Position numbers and translations under genes: made by a program. Shown one piece after another: positions 43,245-52,043 of a stretch of 64,000 nucleotides of DNA. Source of the stretch: Paenibacillus sp. Marseille-Q4541 (lineage in GTDB: Bacteria > Bacillota > Bacilli > Paenibacillales > Paenibacillaceae); NCBI RefSeq assembly GCF_018310695.1, contig NZ_JAGXCY010000003.1, forward strand, positions 248,001 to 312,000, read 5' to 3'. Below the pieces are notes generated by a model. That model worked only from the letters and a program-made list of their open reading frames with translations, was not told where the DNA came from and did not search any database. The first letter of the stretch is position 1. Every line of letters starts with the position of its first letter.

Positions 43245-43684
43245 ATGTCTAAATTCTCACCTCAAGAGTTTTTTTCCTTAGCACGCGAATTTTATTCCGA
43301 TCAGAAAAACGAGAATATAACACTAAAATGGCAATATACGTGGCTGCACCGATATGGCATAAGGGCCAAATTGCAGGATCTATAGGATTTTTAAGGATAG
43401 ACTGGGATGCTAGGCGAACTGAAATAGGCTATTGGTTAGGCTCGGATTTTGAGGGGAAAGGTCTTATGTCTAAAGCATGTAATGCCTTAGTAGTTCATGC
43501 TTTCAATGATTTGAATTTGAGAAAAATTGAGATCGGTGTTGCTACTTACAACATGAAGAGTCGTGCTATTCCAGAACGTATAGGTTTTACCCAAGAAGGA
43601 ACGATTAGGAATTACGAGTTGTTACATAACCAGTTTCTTGACAGGGTGATTTATGGACTTCTTAAAGAAGAATGGCAACAATAA
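43245..43684 (+). pseudogene. RimJ/RimL-type GNAT acetyltransferase, frameshifted and 5' truncated
   Basis: The frame from 43328 encodes the C-terminal 118 residues of a ribosomal-protein-type GNAT (AGSIGFLRIDWDARRTEIGY, WLGSDFEGKGLMSKACNALV, IPERIGFTQEGTIRNYEL). The preceding bases in another frame (from ATG 43245) encode MSKFSPQEFFSLAREFYSDQ and KNENITLK, which is the expected upstream part. One missing base near 43326 separates them. The first 35 or so residues of the family are also missing. The gene is very probably dead, though the 118-residue part could be expressed. Confidence 0.75.
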
Positions 43685-43749
43685 AATGCATAGGTCATGA
43701 TTGGTAATTGTTCGTTCGGATAAAAGGGGAATTAGCTAAATAATCAATG

Positions 43750-43786
43750 AAAGACGGCAACCAGTATTACGGGCTGCCGTCTTTTC
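43750..43786 (+). terminator. Terminator
   Basis: AAGACGGCA and TGCCGTCTT pair around a 15-base loop followed by TTTTC. The bases GACGGCAACCAG and the following TATTA are nearly those of the terminator at 41042, 2.7 kb away. Confidence 0.82.
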
Positions 43787-43962
43787 AACGTAAGACTTGA
43801 TAATAAAATTTTCGTTGATATAACAATTACTTCGTTTAAGCACTGATATATGAACAAGAAACACTGATAAGTGAATGGTGATGGGGATGGTCTGAGTCTA
43901 TAATCTTATTAATTATGCTAATCAAAGAATAGGAGGGAAATTGAAAACTGCTAGATTTTAAT

Positions 43963-43977
43963 TTGTAAGCGCAAACA
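43963..43977 (+). promoter_or_regulatory. Candidate cre site for CcpA before the PL11 gene
   Basis: TTGTAAGCGCAAACA fits the relaxed cre consensus WTGNAANCGNWNNCW at every defined position. It lies 25 bases before the start codon, where bound CcpA would block transcription when preferred sugars are present. Confidence 0.6.
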
Positions 43978-44001
43978 TTTTTTTGCTGAAAGGGTGATTG
44001 C

Positions 44002-46572
44002 ATGCCAAAGGTAACAAACAGGCTTCGTTTATGGAAAAAATCCGTTGTGGTTGGAATGAGTGCTGTTCTCTTAAGTACAGGGGGATCTGTTTTCGCAGCA
44101 CAGGACATAAGCGGGAAGGGGCATCAGGATATGGAAAGCCGAATTCAAATGGAATATTTAGATCGAGGGCTCATTGCAGTTAAGACGGGAGAAGGTGTTT
44201 TCTTAAGTTGGAGACTTCTTGCGCAAGAGGTGTCGGGAAGTAATGAAACAGGGTTAACAGGCACTGATTTTCATGTGTACCGTGATAACAAACTTATTGG
44301 AGAAGTGACGGACAGTACTAATTTTAATGATTCAGCGGGCAAACCGGGCTCTTCTTATTTTGTGTCTGCGGTAATTGGCGGCAAAGAGGTGGATCAGAGC
44401 GCACCGGTAACACCATGGAATAATGGGTATTATGACCTTCCGATTCAGAAACCTGCTGATGGGATTACGCCTGCCGGTGAGGCTTACAGCTATTCCGCGA
44501 ATGATATGAGCGTAGGGGATGTAGATGGAGATGGACAACTAGAGTATTTCGTAAAATGGGAGCCGAGTAATGCCAAGGACGTCTCTCAGGTTGGATACAC
44601 CGGAAACACCTATATTGATGCCTATACATTTGAGGGAGAATTACTTTACCGGATCGACCTAGGCGTTAATATTCGTTCCGGGGCGCACTATACGCAGCTC
44701 CTCGTTTATGATTTCGATAGTGACGGCAAGGCAGAACTCATGTTCAAGACGGCTCCGGGAACGAAAGTCCTTCGATATAATACCCAGGGTAAACTAATTT
44801 CGGAAAAATATATTACGATGCTGGACGAAGATCTAGCTGCAGGGTATACGAATAAAGATGATTACAGACTGAGCAGCGATGGATATTATGAGCATATCGT
44901 GGATATGTTCATGAACTGGCATGATTACGAGGAAGTGGTAAATGGTAGTTGGCCGCAAACGCTGGAAGAGGCTTTTGGCATCCAACCGAAGTATAAATAT
45001 CCTCTATCTCGTGCTGATGCCGAACAGTTAACAGATTATTTTATGGACGTGTTTGCCCCTTCCAAAGATGCAAATCGGAATAAGTTTCGCCAGTTTGAAG
45101 GTTTTATTTTATCGGGACCTGAATATTTGAGCGTGTTCGAGGGAGCAAGCGGAGATGAACTGAAAACGGTTCGTTACAAACCGGAGCGTTCCGATGATGG
45201 ATTGCGCTGGGGAGATTATGCAATGAACAGAATTGAGCCTGGGAACAGGGTAGATCGGTTTTTATCCGGTGTGGCCTACTTGGACGGAGAGCAACCTTAT
45301 GCCGTATTTGCAAGGGGATACTATACTCGCACTACGCTTATCTCCTATAGCTGGGACGGAACCGACTTAAAAGAGTATTGGTACGTGGACAGCGGCTGGA
45401 CTCCAATGACCAATCCGTTCAGGGACGGTCCTCACGGAAGGCCGGGAACGGATCCAGAGTATGGGCAAATTACGACACAAGGCGCTCATTCACTTAGCGT
45501 AGCGGATGTGGACGGGGACGGCAAACAAGAAGTTGTATACGGTTCCACGACCATTGATCATGATGGATCTGTGTTGTCTAACTCTTCGGCGGTCATGCCG
45601 CCCGAAAGCGCGAGTCCCGGCGTAGTGGCTAACCTCGGGCATGGAGATGCCTTGCACGTAGCCAATATTGATCCTACACGGGAAGGTCTTGAAGTATTTA
45701 TGGTTCACGAGGGTGGACCCTATGCTCCTTATGGGTATGCACTCAGAGATGCGAAGACCGGCAAAGTCATCTATGGGGCTTACACGGGAAAAGATACCGG
45801 ACGTGGAATGATTGGCGACATCGATCCAGATCATCCGGGGCTCGAAACATGGGCCGTTGGCGTATATACCGCTCAAGGTGAAAAGATCAGCGATAAAGCA
45901 CCGGGCACCAACATGAGCATCAAATGGTCGAAGGATATGACAACCCAAATCATCAACGGATCGCTAGAGAATACACCGACGATTGACGATTGGAAAAAGG
46001 GAACCGTGCTTACGGCAGAAGGAACACGCACGAATAACCATACGAAGGGCACGCCATCTCTTGTAGCGGATGTGTTCGGAGACTGGCGGGAAGAAATGCT
46101 GGTTCGTACTGTAGACAGCAGCGCGATTCGCATTTATACGAATATAGAAGTGACAGAGCACAAGCTTCATACGCTCCTGCATGACCCTCAATATCGTGCC
46201 GGAGTGGCTACCCAAAATACGGGATATAACCAGCCTGTTTATACCAGTTACTACTTTGCATCGGATACAGATTTTAACAAGGTTAACGTACCCAATTTAT
46301 TAATTCCCGGATTGTTGAATGCACTCGAGCAACTTCATGCTACGTATGTGGAAGAAGGAGATCTGAAAGGTCCGGTGGTAAGCCAAACGACCAATTCACT
46401 CAAGCAGGCTCGTCATCTTCTGGATAAGAAAAGTCTGAAACAGGCGTCATCCTTCCTGGAGAAATATATCTCGCAGTTGAATAAGCGAAACAGCAAAGAT
46501 ACCGTAAGTAAGCGGGCCAAGTTAAATTTGATTCACCATGCCGAAATGCTAATTGATCAATGGAAGCAGTAA
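44002..46572 (+). CDS. Secreted rhamnogalacturonan lyase (PL11)
   Basis: A protein of 856 residues. A signal peptide ends at SVFAAQD. The PL11 beta-propeller occupies about residues 45-770: it starts with MEYLDRGLIAVKTGEGVFLS, includes calcium-loop repeats (VGDVDGDGQLEYFVKWEPSN, YDFDSDGKAELMFKTAPGTK, VADVDGDGKQEVVYGS) and ends with a propeller closing LIPGLLNALEQLH. These are hallmarks of YesW/YesX-type lyases that cut rhamnogalacturonan I of pectin by beta-elimination (family knowledge). The last 60 residues (LKQARHLLDKKSLKQASSFL) look like a FIMAH-type helical module. GAAAGGGTG precedes the ATG, and a cre-like site lies just upstream. It is flanked by terminators, so it is a single-gene unit. 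Confidence 0.95.
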   Translation: MPKVTNRLRLWKKSVVVGMSAVLLSTGGSVFAAQDISGKGHQDMESRIQMEYLDRGLIAVKTGEGVFLSWRLLAQEVSGSNETGLTGTDFHVYRDNKLIGEVTDSTNFNDSAGKPGSSYFVSAVIGGKEVDQSAPVTPWNNGYYDLPIQKPADGITPAGEAYSYSANDMSVGDVDGDGQLEYFVKWEPSNAKDVSQVGYTGNTYIDAYTFEGELLYRIDLGVNIRSGAHYTQLLVYDFDSDGKAELMFKTAPGTKVLRYNTQGKLISEKYITMLDEDLAAGYTNKDDYRLSSDGYYEHIVDMFMNWHDYEEVVNGSWPQTLEEAFGIQPKYKYPLSRADAEQLTDYFMDVFAPSKDANRNKFRQFEGFILSGPEYLSVFEGASGDELKTVRYKPERSDDGLRWGDYAMNRIEPGNRVDRFLSGVAYLDGEQPYAVFARGYYTRTTLISYSWDGTDLKEYWYVDSGWTPMTNPFRDGPHGRPGTDPEYGQITTQGAHSLSVADVDGDGKQEVVYGSTTIDHDGSVLSNSSAVMPPESASPGVVANLGHGDALHVANIDPTREGLEVFMVHEGGPYAPYGYALRDAKTGKVIYGAYTGKDTGRGMIGDIDPDHPGLETWAVGVYTAQGEKISDKAPGTNMSIKWSKDMTTQIINGSLENTPTIDDWKKGTVLTAEGTRTNNHTKGTPSLVADVFGDWREEMLVRTVDSSAIRIYTNIEVTEHKLHTLLHDPQYRAGVATQNTGYNQPVYTSYYFASDTDFNKVNVPNLLIPGLLNALEQLHATYVEEGDLKGPVVSQTTNSLKQARHLLDKKSLKQASSFLEKYISQLNKRNSKDTVSKRAKLNLIHHAEMLIDQWKQ

Positions 46573-46586
46573 CTTGATCTAAAAGC

Positions 46587-46624
46587 AAAAAAACAACCCA
46601 TCTAAAAGTTTGGGTTGTTTTTTG
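46587..46624. terminator. Terminator after the PL11 gene
   Basis: AAAAAACAACCCA and TGGGTTGTTTTTT form a 13-base perfect stem around a 10-base loop. Confidence 0.9.
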
Positions 46625-46815
46625 TGCTATATAATTAATATTTACTCCGTTAAGAATCTGAGAATATACCTTGAGAAAAGCAATGTGGTTCGGTTGTAGT
46701 TCATTTACATAAATTTAATTTTTGCATTGAAACCTTCGTATCTTTTGACGGTACTAATTCGTTTACAAAAAGAAGACAAATCATTATAAATTTCATTTTA
46801 CGGAGGACAAATGAT

Positions 46816-47478
46816 ATGGAAATTTCAAAAGGAGTAGAAATGCTCCATCTAGATTTTCATGGGAGTATCATTCACCCGATTCTTTTGTGGGATGGAGAAA
46901 TTGCTGTTTTAATAGATACAGGATTTCCTGGGCAATTTGAAGATTTACGGATGGCGATGGAAAAGGTAGGCGTGTCGCTCGACAGGTTAAAAGTTGTGAT
47001 TTTAACGCATCAGGATGTAGATCATATTGGCACTCTTCCTGAGATTTTGCAGGAGTGTGGCAATAATATTAAAGTATATGCGCACGAACTGGATAAGCCG
47101 TACATTCAGGGGGAGATTTCTCTTATAAAAGATGCTCACCTTGAGAATCCCACGAGGGGCAAAGTGGATCATACATTAACAGATGGTCAGGAACTGCCGT
47201 TTGGTGGTAGGATTCAGATCATCCATACCCCCGGGCATACTCCTGGACATATTAGTCTGTATTTAAAGCAAAGTAAGACTCTCATTGCCGGAGATTCGAT
47301 GTACAGTGTGAACGGGAATCTTGGGGGGATTCATGTCCCGACCACACCGGATATGAATGCAGCGCGTCTCTCATTGAAAAAGTTTTTAGAATACGACATC
47401 TCATCCGTAGTTTGTTATCACGGGGGAATAAGTGATGTAAATGTTAATGAGCAAATATTAAGACTAAGTCAGCAATGA
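46816..47478 (+). CDS. MBL-fold metallo-hydrolase
   Basis: A 220-residue cytoplasmic hydrolase of the metallo-beta-lactamase superfamily. All metal-binding motifs are present: THQDVDHIG (HxxxDH type), HTPGHTPGH, the bridging Asp in AGDSM, and the final His in CYHGG. The second position of the first motif is Gln (HQDVDH), so the HxHxDH pattern is altered to HxDxDH, a known variant. Glyoxalase II or lactonase-type activity is possible. CGGAGGACAAATGAT precedes the ATG. It stands alone. Confidence 0.92.
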   Translation: MEISKGVEMLHLDFHGSIIHPILLWDGEIAVLIDTGFPGQFEDLRMAMEKVGVSLDRLKVVILTHQDVDHIGTLPEILQECGNNIKVYAHELDKPYIQGEISLIKDAHLENPTRGKVDHTLTDGQELPFGGRIQIIHTPGHTPGHISLYLKQSKTLIAGDSMYSVNGNLGGIHVPTTPDMNAARLSLKKFLEYDISSVVCYHGGISDVNVNEQILRLSQQ

Positions 47479-47664
47479 TAAAATGACGAAAAAGTAGAAG
47501 TCATACAGTATAGTCATATAAAAGATTATCATTTACCGCCCAATTGGAAACATAGTATCCAATAATCCTTCAACTGATAGAATCCCATTTTTATAACCGT
47601 TTTGTACCAATCTTCAAGAACAACAGGGTGATATGATTAGGTAGAAAAAGGAGAGCCTTTTGAA

Positions 47665-49149
47665 ATGAAAAGAATGCTAAATGAAAGTTTGATCGAGATA
47701 GACATCGTATCGTTGCAGATGGCGATGGAATCAGGCGCGTTATCCTCGGAGGATTGCGTTCGCTGGTATTTAGATAGAATTGAACAGTTCAACCCTAAGC
47801 TAAAAGCGGTGCTGGAAGTCAACCCGGACGCGATAGCGATCGCAAAAGCGCTAGATGCGGAGCGGCGAGAACGCGGATCTCGCGGACCACTTCACGGCAT
47901 TCCGATCTTGCTCAAGGACAACATCGATACAGATGACCGCATGCATACGAGTGCGGGTTCCATTGCACTTGCAAAACATCATGCTCCAGCAGATTCGGCG
48001 GTGTCCGCGCAATTAAGAGCAGCGGGAACAATATTCCTTGGCAAAGCAAACATGACGGAATGGGCGAATTTCATGTCGAGCTCGATGTGGGCGGGGTACA
48101 GCTCTAGGGGCGGACTAACGCTGAATCCCTACGGTCCCGGTGAGTTGTTCGTCGGTGGTTCGAGTTCGGGCTCTGGAGCGGCAGTAGCAGCGAATCTGTG
48201 TACCGCTGCTATAGGTACAGAAACTTCTGGTTCGATCATCAGCCCGTCCTCTCAAAACGCTCTCGTCGGCATTAAACCGACGATCGGGCTTATCAGTCGT
48301 ACAGGCATTATCCCAATTACACATAGCCAAGATTCGGCAGGTCCGATGACGCGAACAGTCAGGGACGCCGCGATTTTGCTCGGTGCCATGACGGCTGCGG
48401 ACCCAGAAGATGAGGCTACACAAGAGCAAGGACGAAAGGCGTATACGGATTATACGGCTTTCTTGGATGCGAATGGTTTGCAAGGAGCAAGAATAGGTGT
48501 TCCGCGACATTATTACGAAGAACTAGGTGATGCTCGGATGGTGATTATTGAGCGGGCAATTACCTTGTGCAGGGAACGCGGGGCAATCGTCGTCGACCCG
48601 GTATCACTTCCATGTGAGAATGCAAAGTGGGATTGGGACGTGATGCGGTTCGAATTCAAAAAAGGGTTGAATCACTATCTCGCTAAAGCTGGACCAGGCG
48701 CTTCCATTCGGACGTTAGATGAACTCATTGCCTATAATGAAGCGAATCGGGACGTCGCCTTGAAATATGGTCAAGATACTTTGATCTGGTCGAATGAGAC
48801 GAGTGGCACATTGACTGAACCAGAGTACGCCGATAGTTTGCGCCTGAACCGTGAGGTATCCCGTGATCAAGGCATCGACTATGCAATCCGCGTATATCAG
48901 CTGGACGCCTTACTATTCCTAGGCAACGAGGAAGGGCTCGATTTGTCTGCGCGTGCGGGGTATCCTGTCATTACTGTACCAGGTGGATATGCAGAGACGG
49001 GAATCATTGCCGAAGGCGGCTATACGACTAAAGGGCCTCAGGGCATCACTTTCGTTGGAACTGCCTATAGCGAACCCACGCTTTTCCGGTTAGCTTACGC
49101 CTATGAACAAGCGAGCAAATACCGTTTTGCACCTCCCGATCCGGTCTAG
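47665..49149 (+). CDS. Amidase signature family hydrolase
   Basis: A 494-residue amidase without signal peptide. The Ser-cisSer-Lys triad is visible: Lys in HGIPILLKDNIDT, cis-Ser and the surrounding Gly/Ser-rich stretch FVGGSSSGSGAAVAA, and nucleophile Ser in GTETSGSIISP. The length and the ending (FRLAYAYEQASKYR) are typical of standalone amidases of Bacillales, not the GatA subunit. It hydrolyses an amide whose identity is unknown. AAAGGAG is 13 bases upstream of ATG. Its GC-rich codons (GCG, CGC) set it apart from the AT-rich genes around it. Confidence 0.93.
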   Translation: MKRMLNESLIEIDIVSLQMAMESGALSSEDCVRWYLDRIEQFNPKLKAVLEVNPDAIAIAKALDAERRERGSRGPLHGIPILLKDNIDTDDRMHTSAGSIALAKHHAPADSAVSAQLRAAGTIFLGKANMTEWANFMSSSMWAGYSSRGGLTLNPYGPGELFVGGSSSGSGAAVAANLCTAAIGTETSGSIISPSSQNALVGIKPTIGLISRTGIIPITHSQDSAGPMTRTVRDAAILLGAMTAADPEDEATQEQGRKAYTDYTAFLDANGLQGARIGVPRHYYEELGDARMVIIERAITLCRERGAIVVDPVSLPCENAKWDWDVMRFEFKKGLNHYLAKAGPGASIRTLDELIAYNEANRDVALKYGQDTLIWSNETSGTLTEPEYADSLRLNREVSRDQGIDYAIRVYQLDALLFLGNEEGLDLSARAGYPVITVPGGYAETGIIAEGGYTTKGPQGITFVGTAYSEPTLFRLAYAYEQASKYRFAPPDPV

Positions 49150-49197
49150 TCTCGAAATCAAAGTCAAGGCAGTTTCTCAGGAAGGGAGTGGAAGTTA

Positions 49198-49630
49198 TTG
49201 GATTATTCTAATTGTTTTCAGGAAGTCTTATGGAACTATGCTATTACTGACCCCATCGTGGAATTTATACGTCATAATGAAAATATTACATACAAAGTAA
49301 CAGAAAAAGGATCTGAAGATACTTATTTGTTGCGAATGCATAAACCCATTACAAAAAACATGCAGGGTGTGCATAATACACAGGCGGCAATCCAATCGGA
49401 GTTAGCATATCTGCTAGCTTGGTCGGTTCACTCCGAGTTACCTGCCCAAATCCCTGTTTCAAATCGAAATGGTGAGATGGTAACAACCGTTACCATTGAA
49501 AATGAAGAAGTACACTGCTCAGTCTTACAATGGATTACTGGGGAAATCATGTCCGAGCAATATTCCAGGTCTTATTGAACATTTTTGCAAACCATTCCTA
49601 CAGGGGAAAACGGTGTTTTATCATATTTGA
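49198..49630 (+). pseudogene. Aminoglycoside phosphotransferase-like gene with large internal deletion
   Basis: TTG 49198, with AGGAAGGGAG upstream, starts a frame whose 126 residues match the N-terminal lobe of APH-type kinases (TYKVTEKGSEDTYLLRMHKP, SVLQWITGEIMSE). After the frame breaks at 49560, another frame gives PGLIEHFCKPFLQGKTVFYHI and a stop, which looks like the C-terminal end of the same type of protein. About 200 residues with the catalytic HGD loop are missing, so it cannot be active. Confidence 0.72.
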
Positions 49631-49669
49631 TGTAATAGGTGAAAAGAAGTAGATCTAAGGAGGAATAAG

Positions 49670-50205
49670 ATGAAGGAGATTCAAGCCGTTTTTATCGACC
49701 GTGATGGCACCATTGGTGGCACAGGGCATTTTATTCATCCAAGGAACTTTATACAATATGAAGGTGCTCAAGAAGCAATCAGCAATTTGAAGCAGGCAGG
49801 ACTTAAGGTGTTTGCTTTTACAAATCAACACAGAATATCACGTGAAGAGGCTACAGTAGAGGAATTTAGATTGCAATTTGAGCAAAACGGATTTGGCGAT
49901 TCTTTTATATGTCCTCATAGTGAAGGTGATAACTGCAGTTGTAAGAAGCCAAAACCTGGTATGTTGCTAGAAGCAGCCGCGAAATATGGATTAGACTTAT
50001 CTAAATGTGTTGTGATATTGGTGATGTAGGTGACACAGATATGTTAGCAGCACATGCAGTCGGTGCAATAAAAATATTAGTAAAAACGGGATGGGGCGAA
50101 TCATCCTTGTTGAAATACAGACATAATTGGAAAAAAGCCGAACCTGATTACATAGCTGAAAATATCAATGATGCGGTGAAATGGATCCTTAATAGTAACT
50201 CGTAA
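49670..50205 (+). pseudogene. HAD-IIIA phosphatase gene with a two-base insertion
   Basis: The first part (from ATG 49670, after AAGGAGGAAT) has the HAD motif I FIDRDGTIGG with Asp10 and Asp12, motif II AFTNQ, and the Cys-rich loop FICPHSEGDNCSCKKPKPGM of histidinol-phosphatase-like enzymes. It ends early after CVVILVM. The rest is in another frame (IGDVGDTDMLAAHAVGAIKI). Removing the extra AT in GTGATATTGG near 50012 restores CVVIGDVGDTDMLAA, the expected motif IV. The full protein would have about 178 residues. It is either a recent pseudogene or a sequencing error at a dinucleotide repeat. Confidence 0.82.
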
Positions 50206-50527
50206 AAGGATAAGCATCGACCAAGTTTAAAATAGGTATCCTTATCATAACTCCTTTATTGAAATGCCTATAGTGTGTTGAGTTGATTGGTACTCGTTCT
50301 TATATTTGTTGCTATAATTGACAAGAATCCTTCTATAAACCTATACTTTTTAAATTCAATGATTATAATGCAGATACGTGAAACTATATATTTGACTAAA
50401 TCACTTGTAGGTTAAGCTACTTATGATCTTTTACATCAAGTGAAAACATTGCTTGATAAAGAATATAGGCTATATGGCTACAATGACGTGGTTATAGTTA
50501 TACATAAAGGGAGGAAGCGCAATACAG
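50206..50527. other. 322-base gap before the alkylation-repair gene
   Basis: Mostly AT-rich. Bases about 50429-50520 form a coding-like stretch (HQVKTLLDKEYRLYGYNDVV) that runs into the next gene in a different frame and may be another scrap. No terminator is seen after the HAD gene. Confidence 0.4.
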
Positions 50528-51235
50528 ATGGAGTTCGAAATGGTAATGCAGGAACTGGAAGCACTCGGCAAGGAACGAACGAAAAAGATTTACACAAGCA
50601 ATGGTGCACACGAGCCACTTTTCGGGGTGGCAACAGGTGCGATGAAGCCACTTGCAAAGAAAATCAAGAAAAACCAACCTTTAGCAGAGCAACTATACGC
50701 TACTGGAAACTACGATGCCATGTATTTTGCCGGTGTTATTGCGGACCCTGTGATCATGACGGAGGCAGATTTTGAGCGTTGGATAGATGGTGCGTATTTT
50801 TATATGCTGTCCGATTATGTGGTTGCAGTGACTCTCGCAGAAACAGAGTTTGCTCAAGCGGTTGCTGATAAATGGATCGCAAGTGGTGAAGAACTTCGAA
50901 TGTCCGCAGGTTGGAGTTGTTATTGCTGGCTTTTGGGTAATCGTCCGGATGCAGAATTTAACACGAGTAAGATGGACAGTATGCTTGAACAGGTGAAAAA
51001 TACGATTCACGATTCTCCTGATCGTACGAAATCTGCAATGAATAATTTTATTTATACAGCAGCCACTTCTTATTTGCCGATGCATGAAAAAGCGGTTGAA
51101 ATTGCTAAGGCTGTAGGTCCAGTCGAAATCAGGGGAGATAAGAAAAAGAAAAGTATCCTGCTTGCTTCTGAAAGTATTCTAAAGGAAGTTGAAAGAGGGA
51201 GACTTGGTTTTAAACGTAAATATGTAAGGTGTTAG
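50528..51235 (+). CDS. DNA alkylation repair protein-like (HEAT-like repeats)
   Basis: A 235-residue all-helical protein. YTSNGAHEPLFGVATGAMKP and LAKKIKKNQPLAEQLYATGN then DAMYFAGVIAD are the family opening, followed by helical pairs and AMNNFIYTAATSYLPMHEKA. The pattern matches the PF08713 AlkD-like group, although standard AlkD glycosylases carry a catalytic Asp and aromatic residues not all identifiable here. It is of normal length. GGGAGG is about 13 bases before ATG, slightly far. It may remove alkylated bases or be a non-catalytic relative. Confidence 0.82.
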   Translation: MEFEMVMQELEALGKERTKKIYTSNGAHEPLFGVATGAMKPLAKKIKKNQPLAEQLYATGNYDAMYFAGVIADPVIMTEADFERWIDGAYFYMLSDYVVAVTLAETEFAQAVADKWIASGEELRMSAGWSCYCWLLGNRPDAEFNTSKMDSMLEQVKNTIHDSPDRTKSAMNNFIYTAATSYLPMHEKAVEIAKAVGPVEIRGDKKKKSILLASESILKEVERGRLGFKRKYVRC

Positions 51236-51327
51236 TATATATTTGACATATCCCTTTTGTTAAAGTAGTCAATGCACATCTGATTCTAAAAGGAGGCGTT
51301 TGGTTGTTAATTCCTAACACTGCATAG

Positions 51328-51366
51328 AAAGTGGGTACAGTCTATTGACTGTACTTACTTTTTTCT
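51328..51366 (+). terminator. Terminator after the alkylation-repair gene
   Basis: GTACAGTC and GACTGTAC are perfect arms around TATT, extended by AAGTGG on the left and ACTTACTTTTTT on the right. Confidence 0.82.
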
Positions 51367-51414
51367 TTGTATCACATTTTAAAAAATGTTTGTTCATTAT
51401 AGGGGGTTAAACCC

Positions 51415-51771
51415 ATGAATATTATAATTAGACAAGAAAAAATAGAAGATGCAAATGAAGTCTATTATGTCGTACAAAAAGCATTTGAATATGCAGATTA
51501 TTCAGACCATGATGAGCATAATTTGGTAAACAGGCTTAGGGATTCGAGTAAGTATATTTCGGAGTTATTTCTTGTAGCTGAATACGAGGATAAAATCGTG
51601 GGTCATGATAAGTACTATCCGAAGTTTGGTTATAAAAAAGCCAGTCAATATGGTATAGAAGCACCATTCGAAGTTTCAGAAGATAATTTTATGGCAGTTG
51701 AGCTTATTGATGGTGGCCTTTCAGATGTCCACGGCGTTGTAGAATATGCTAGAGAATTTTTTGAAAAGTAG
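51415..51771 (+). pseudogene. YhbS-like GNAT acetyltransferase with in-frame internal deletion
   Basis: The 118-residue frame starts normally (MNIIIRQEKIEDANEVYYVV, LFLVAEYEDKIVGH) and ends normally (KYYPKFGYKKASQYGIEAPF, DNFMAVELIDGGLSDVHGVV). The middle is missing: the whole acetyl-CoA-binding motif A expected between IVGH and the distal GHDKYYPKFGY. The join falls at a Gly-His present on both sides, consistent with deletion by short repeat recombination. The reading frame is kept, but the enzyme cannot bind acetyl-CoA. Confidence 0.8.
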
Positions 51772-51798
51772 ATTATAAACTTGAGATAAGAAAATGGG

Positions 51799-51845
51799 AA
51801 AAGAAGGTGGAGTAATTGCTGAGGCAGTTGCTCCACCTTCTTTTC
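51799..51845. terminator. Terminator before the acyl-CoA operon
   Basis: AAAAGAAGGTGGAG and CTCCACCTTCTTTT are perfect 14-base arms around an 18-base loop. Confidence 0.88.
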
Positions 51846-52043
51846 GTTAACCAAAAAAATAAATTATAGGTTTACAATTAAAAAGGTTCAAGATATGATT
51901 TATCCATACATAGATGTCGAATCTAGTAGATTCTAGCTTTGAAATTCAGTAACGGAGGACGAAAAGTGAAAACAAAAGAGGGGAACGCATAGTAAACATT
52001 TTCAAATGGTCTAATCAAAAAACGGAATTAGGTGTGATGAGAG

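Noticed and set aside
50440..50775. Open frame of 111 codons overlapping the alkylation-repair gene
   Set aside because: The downstream two thirds are an out-of-frame reading of the real gene; only the first 30 codons look coding-like and may be a scrap.
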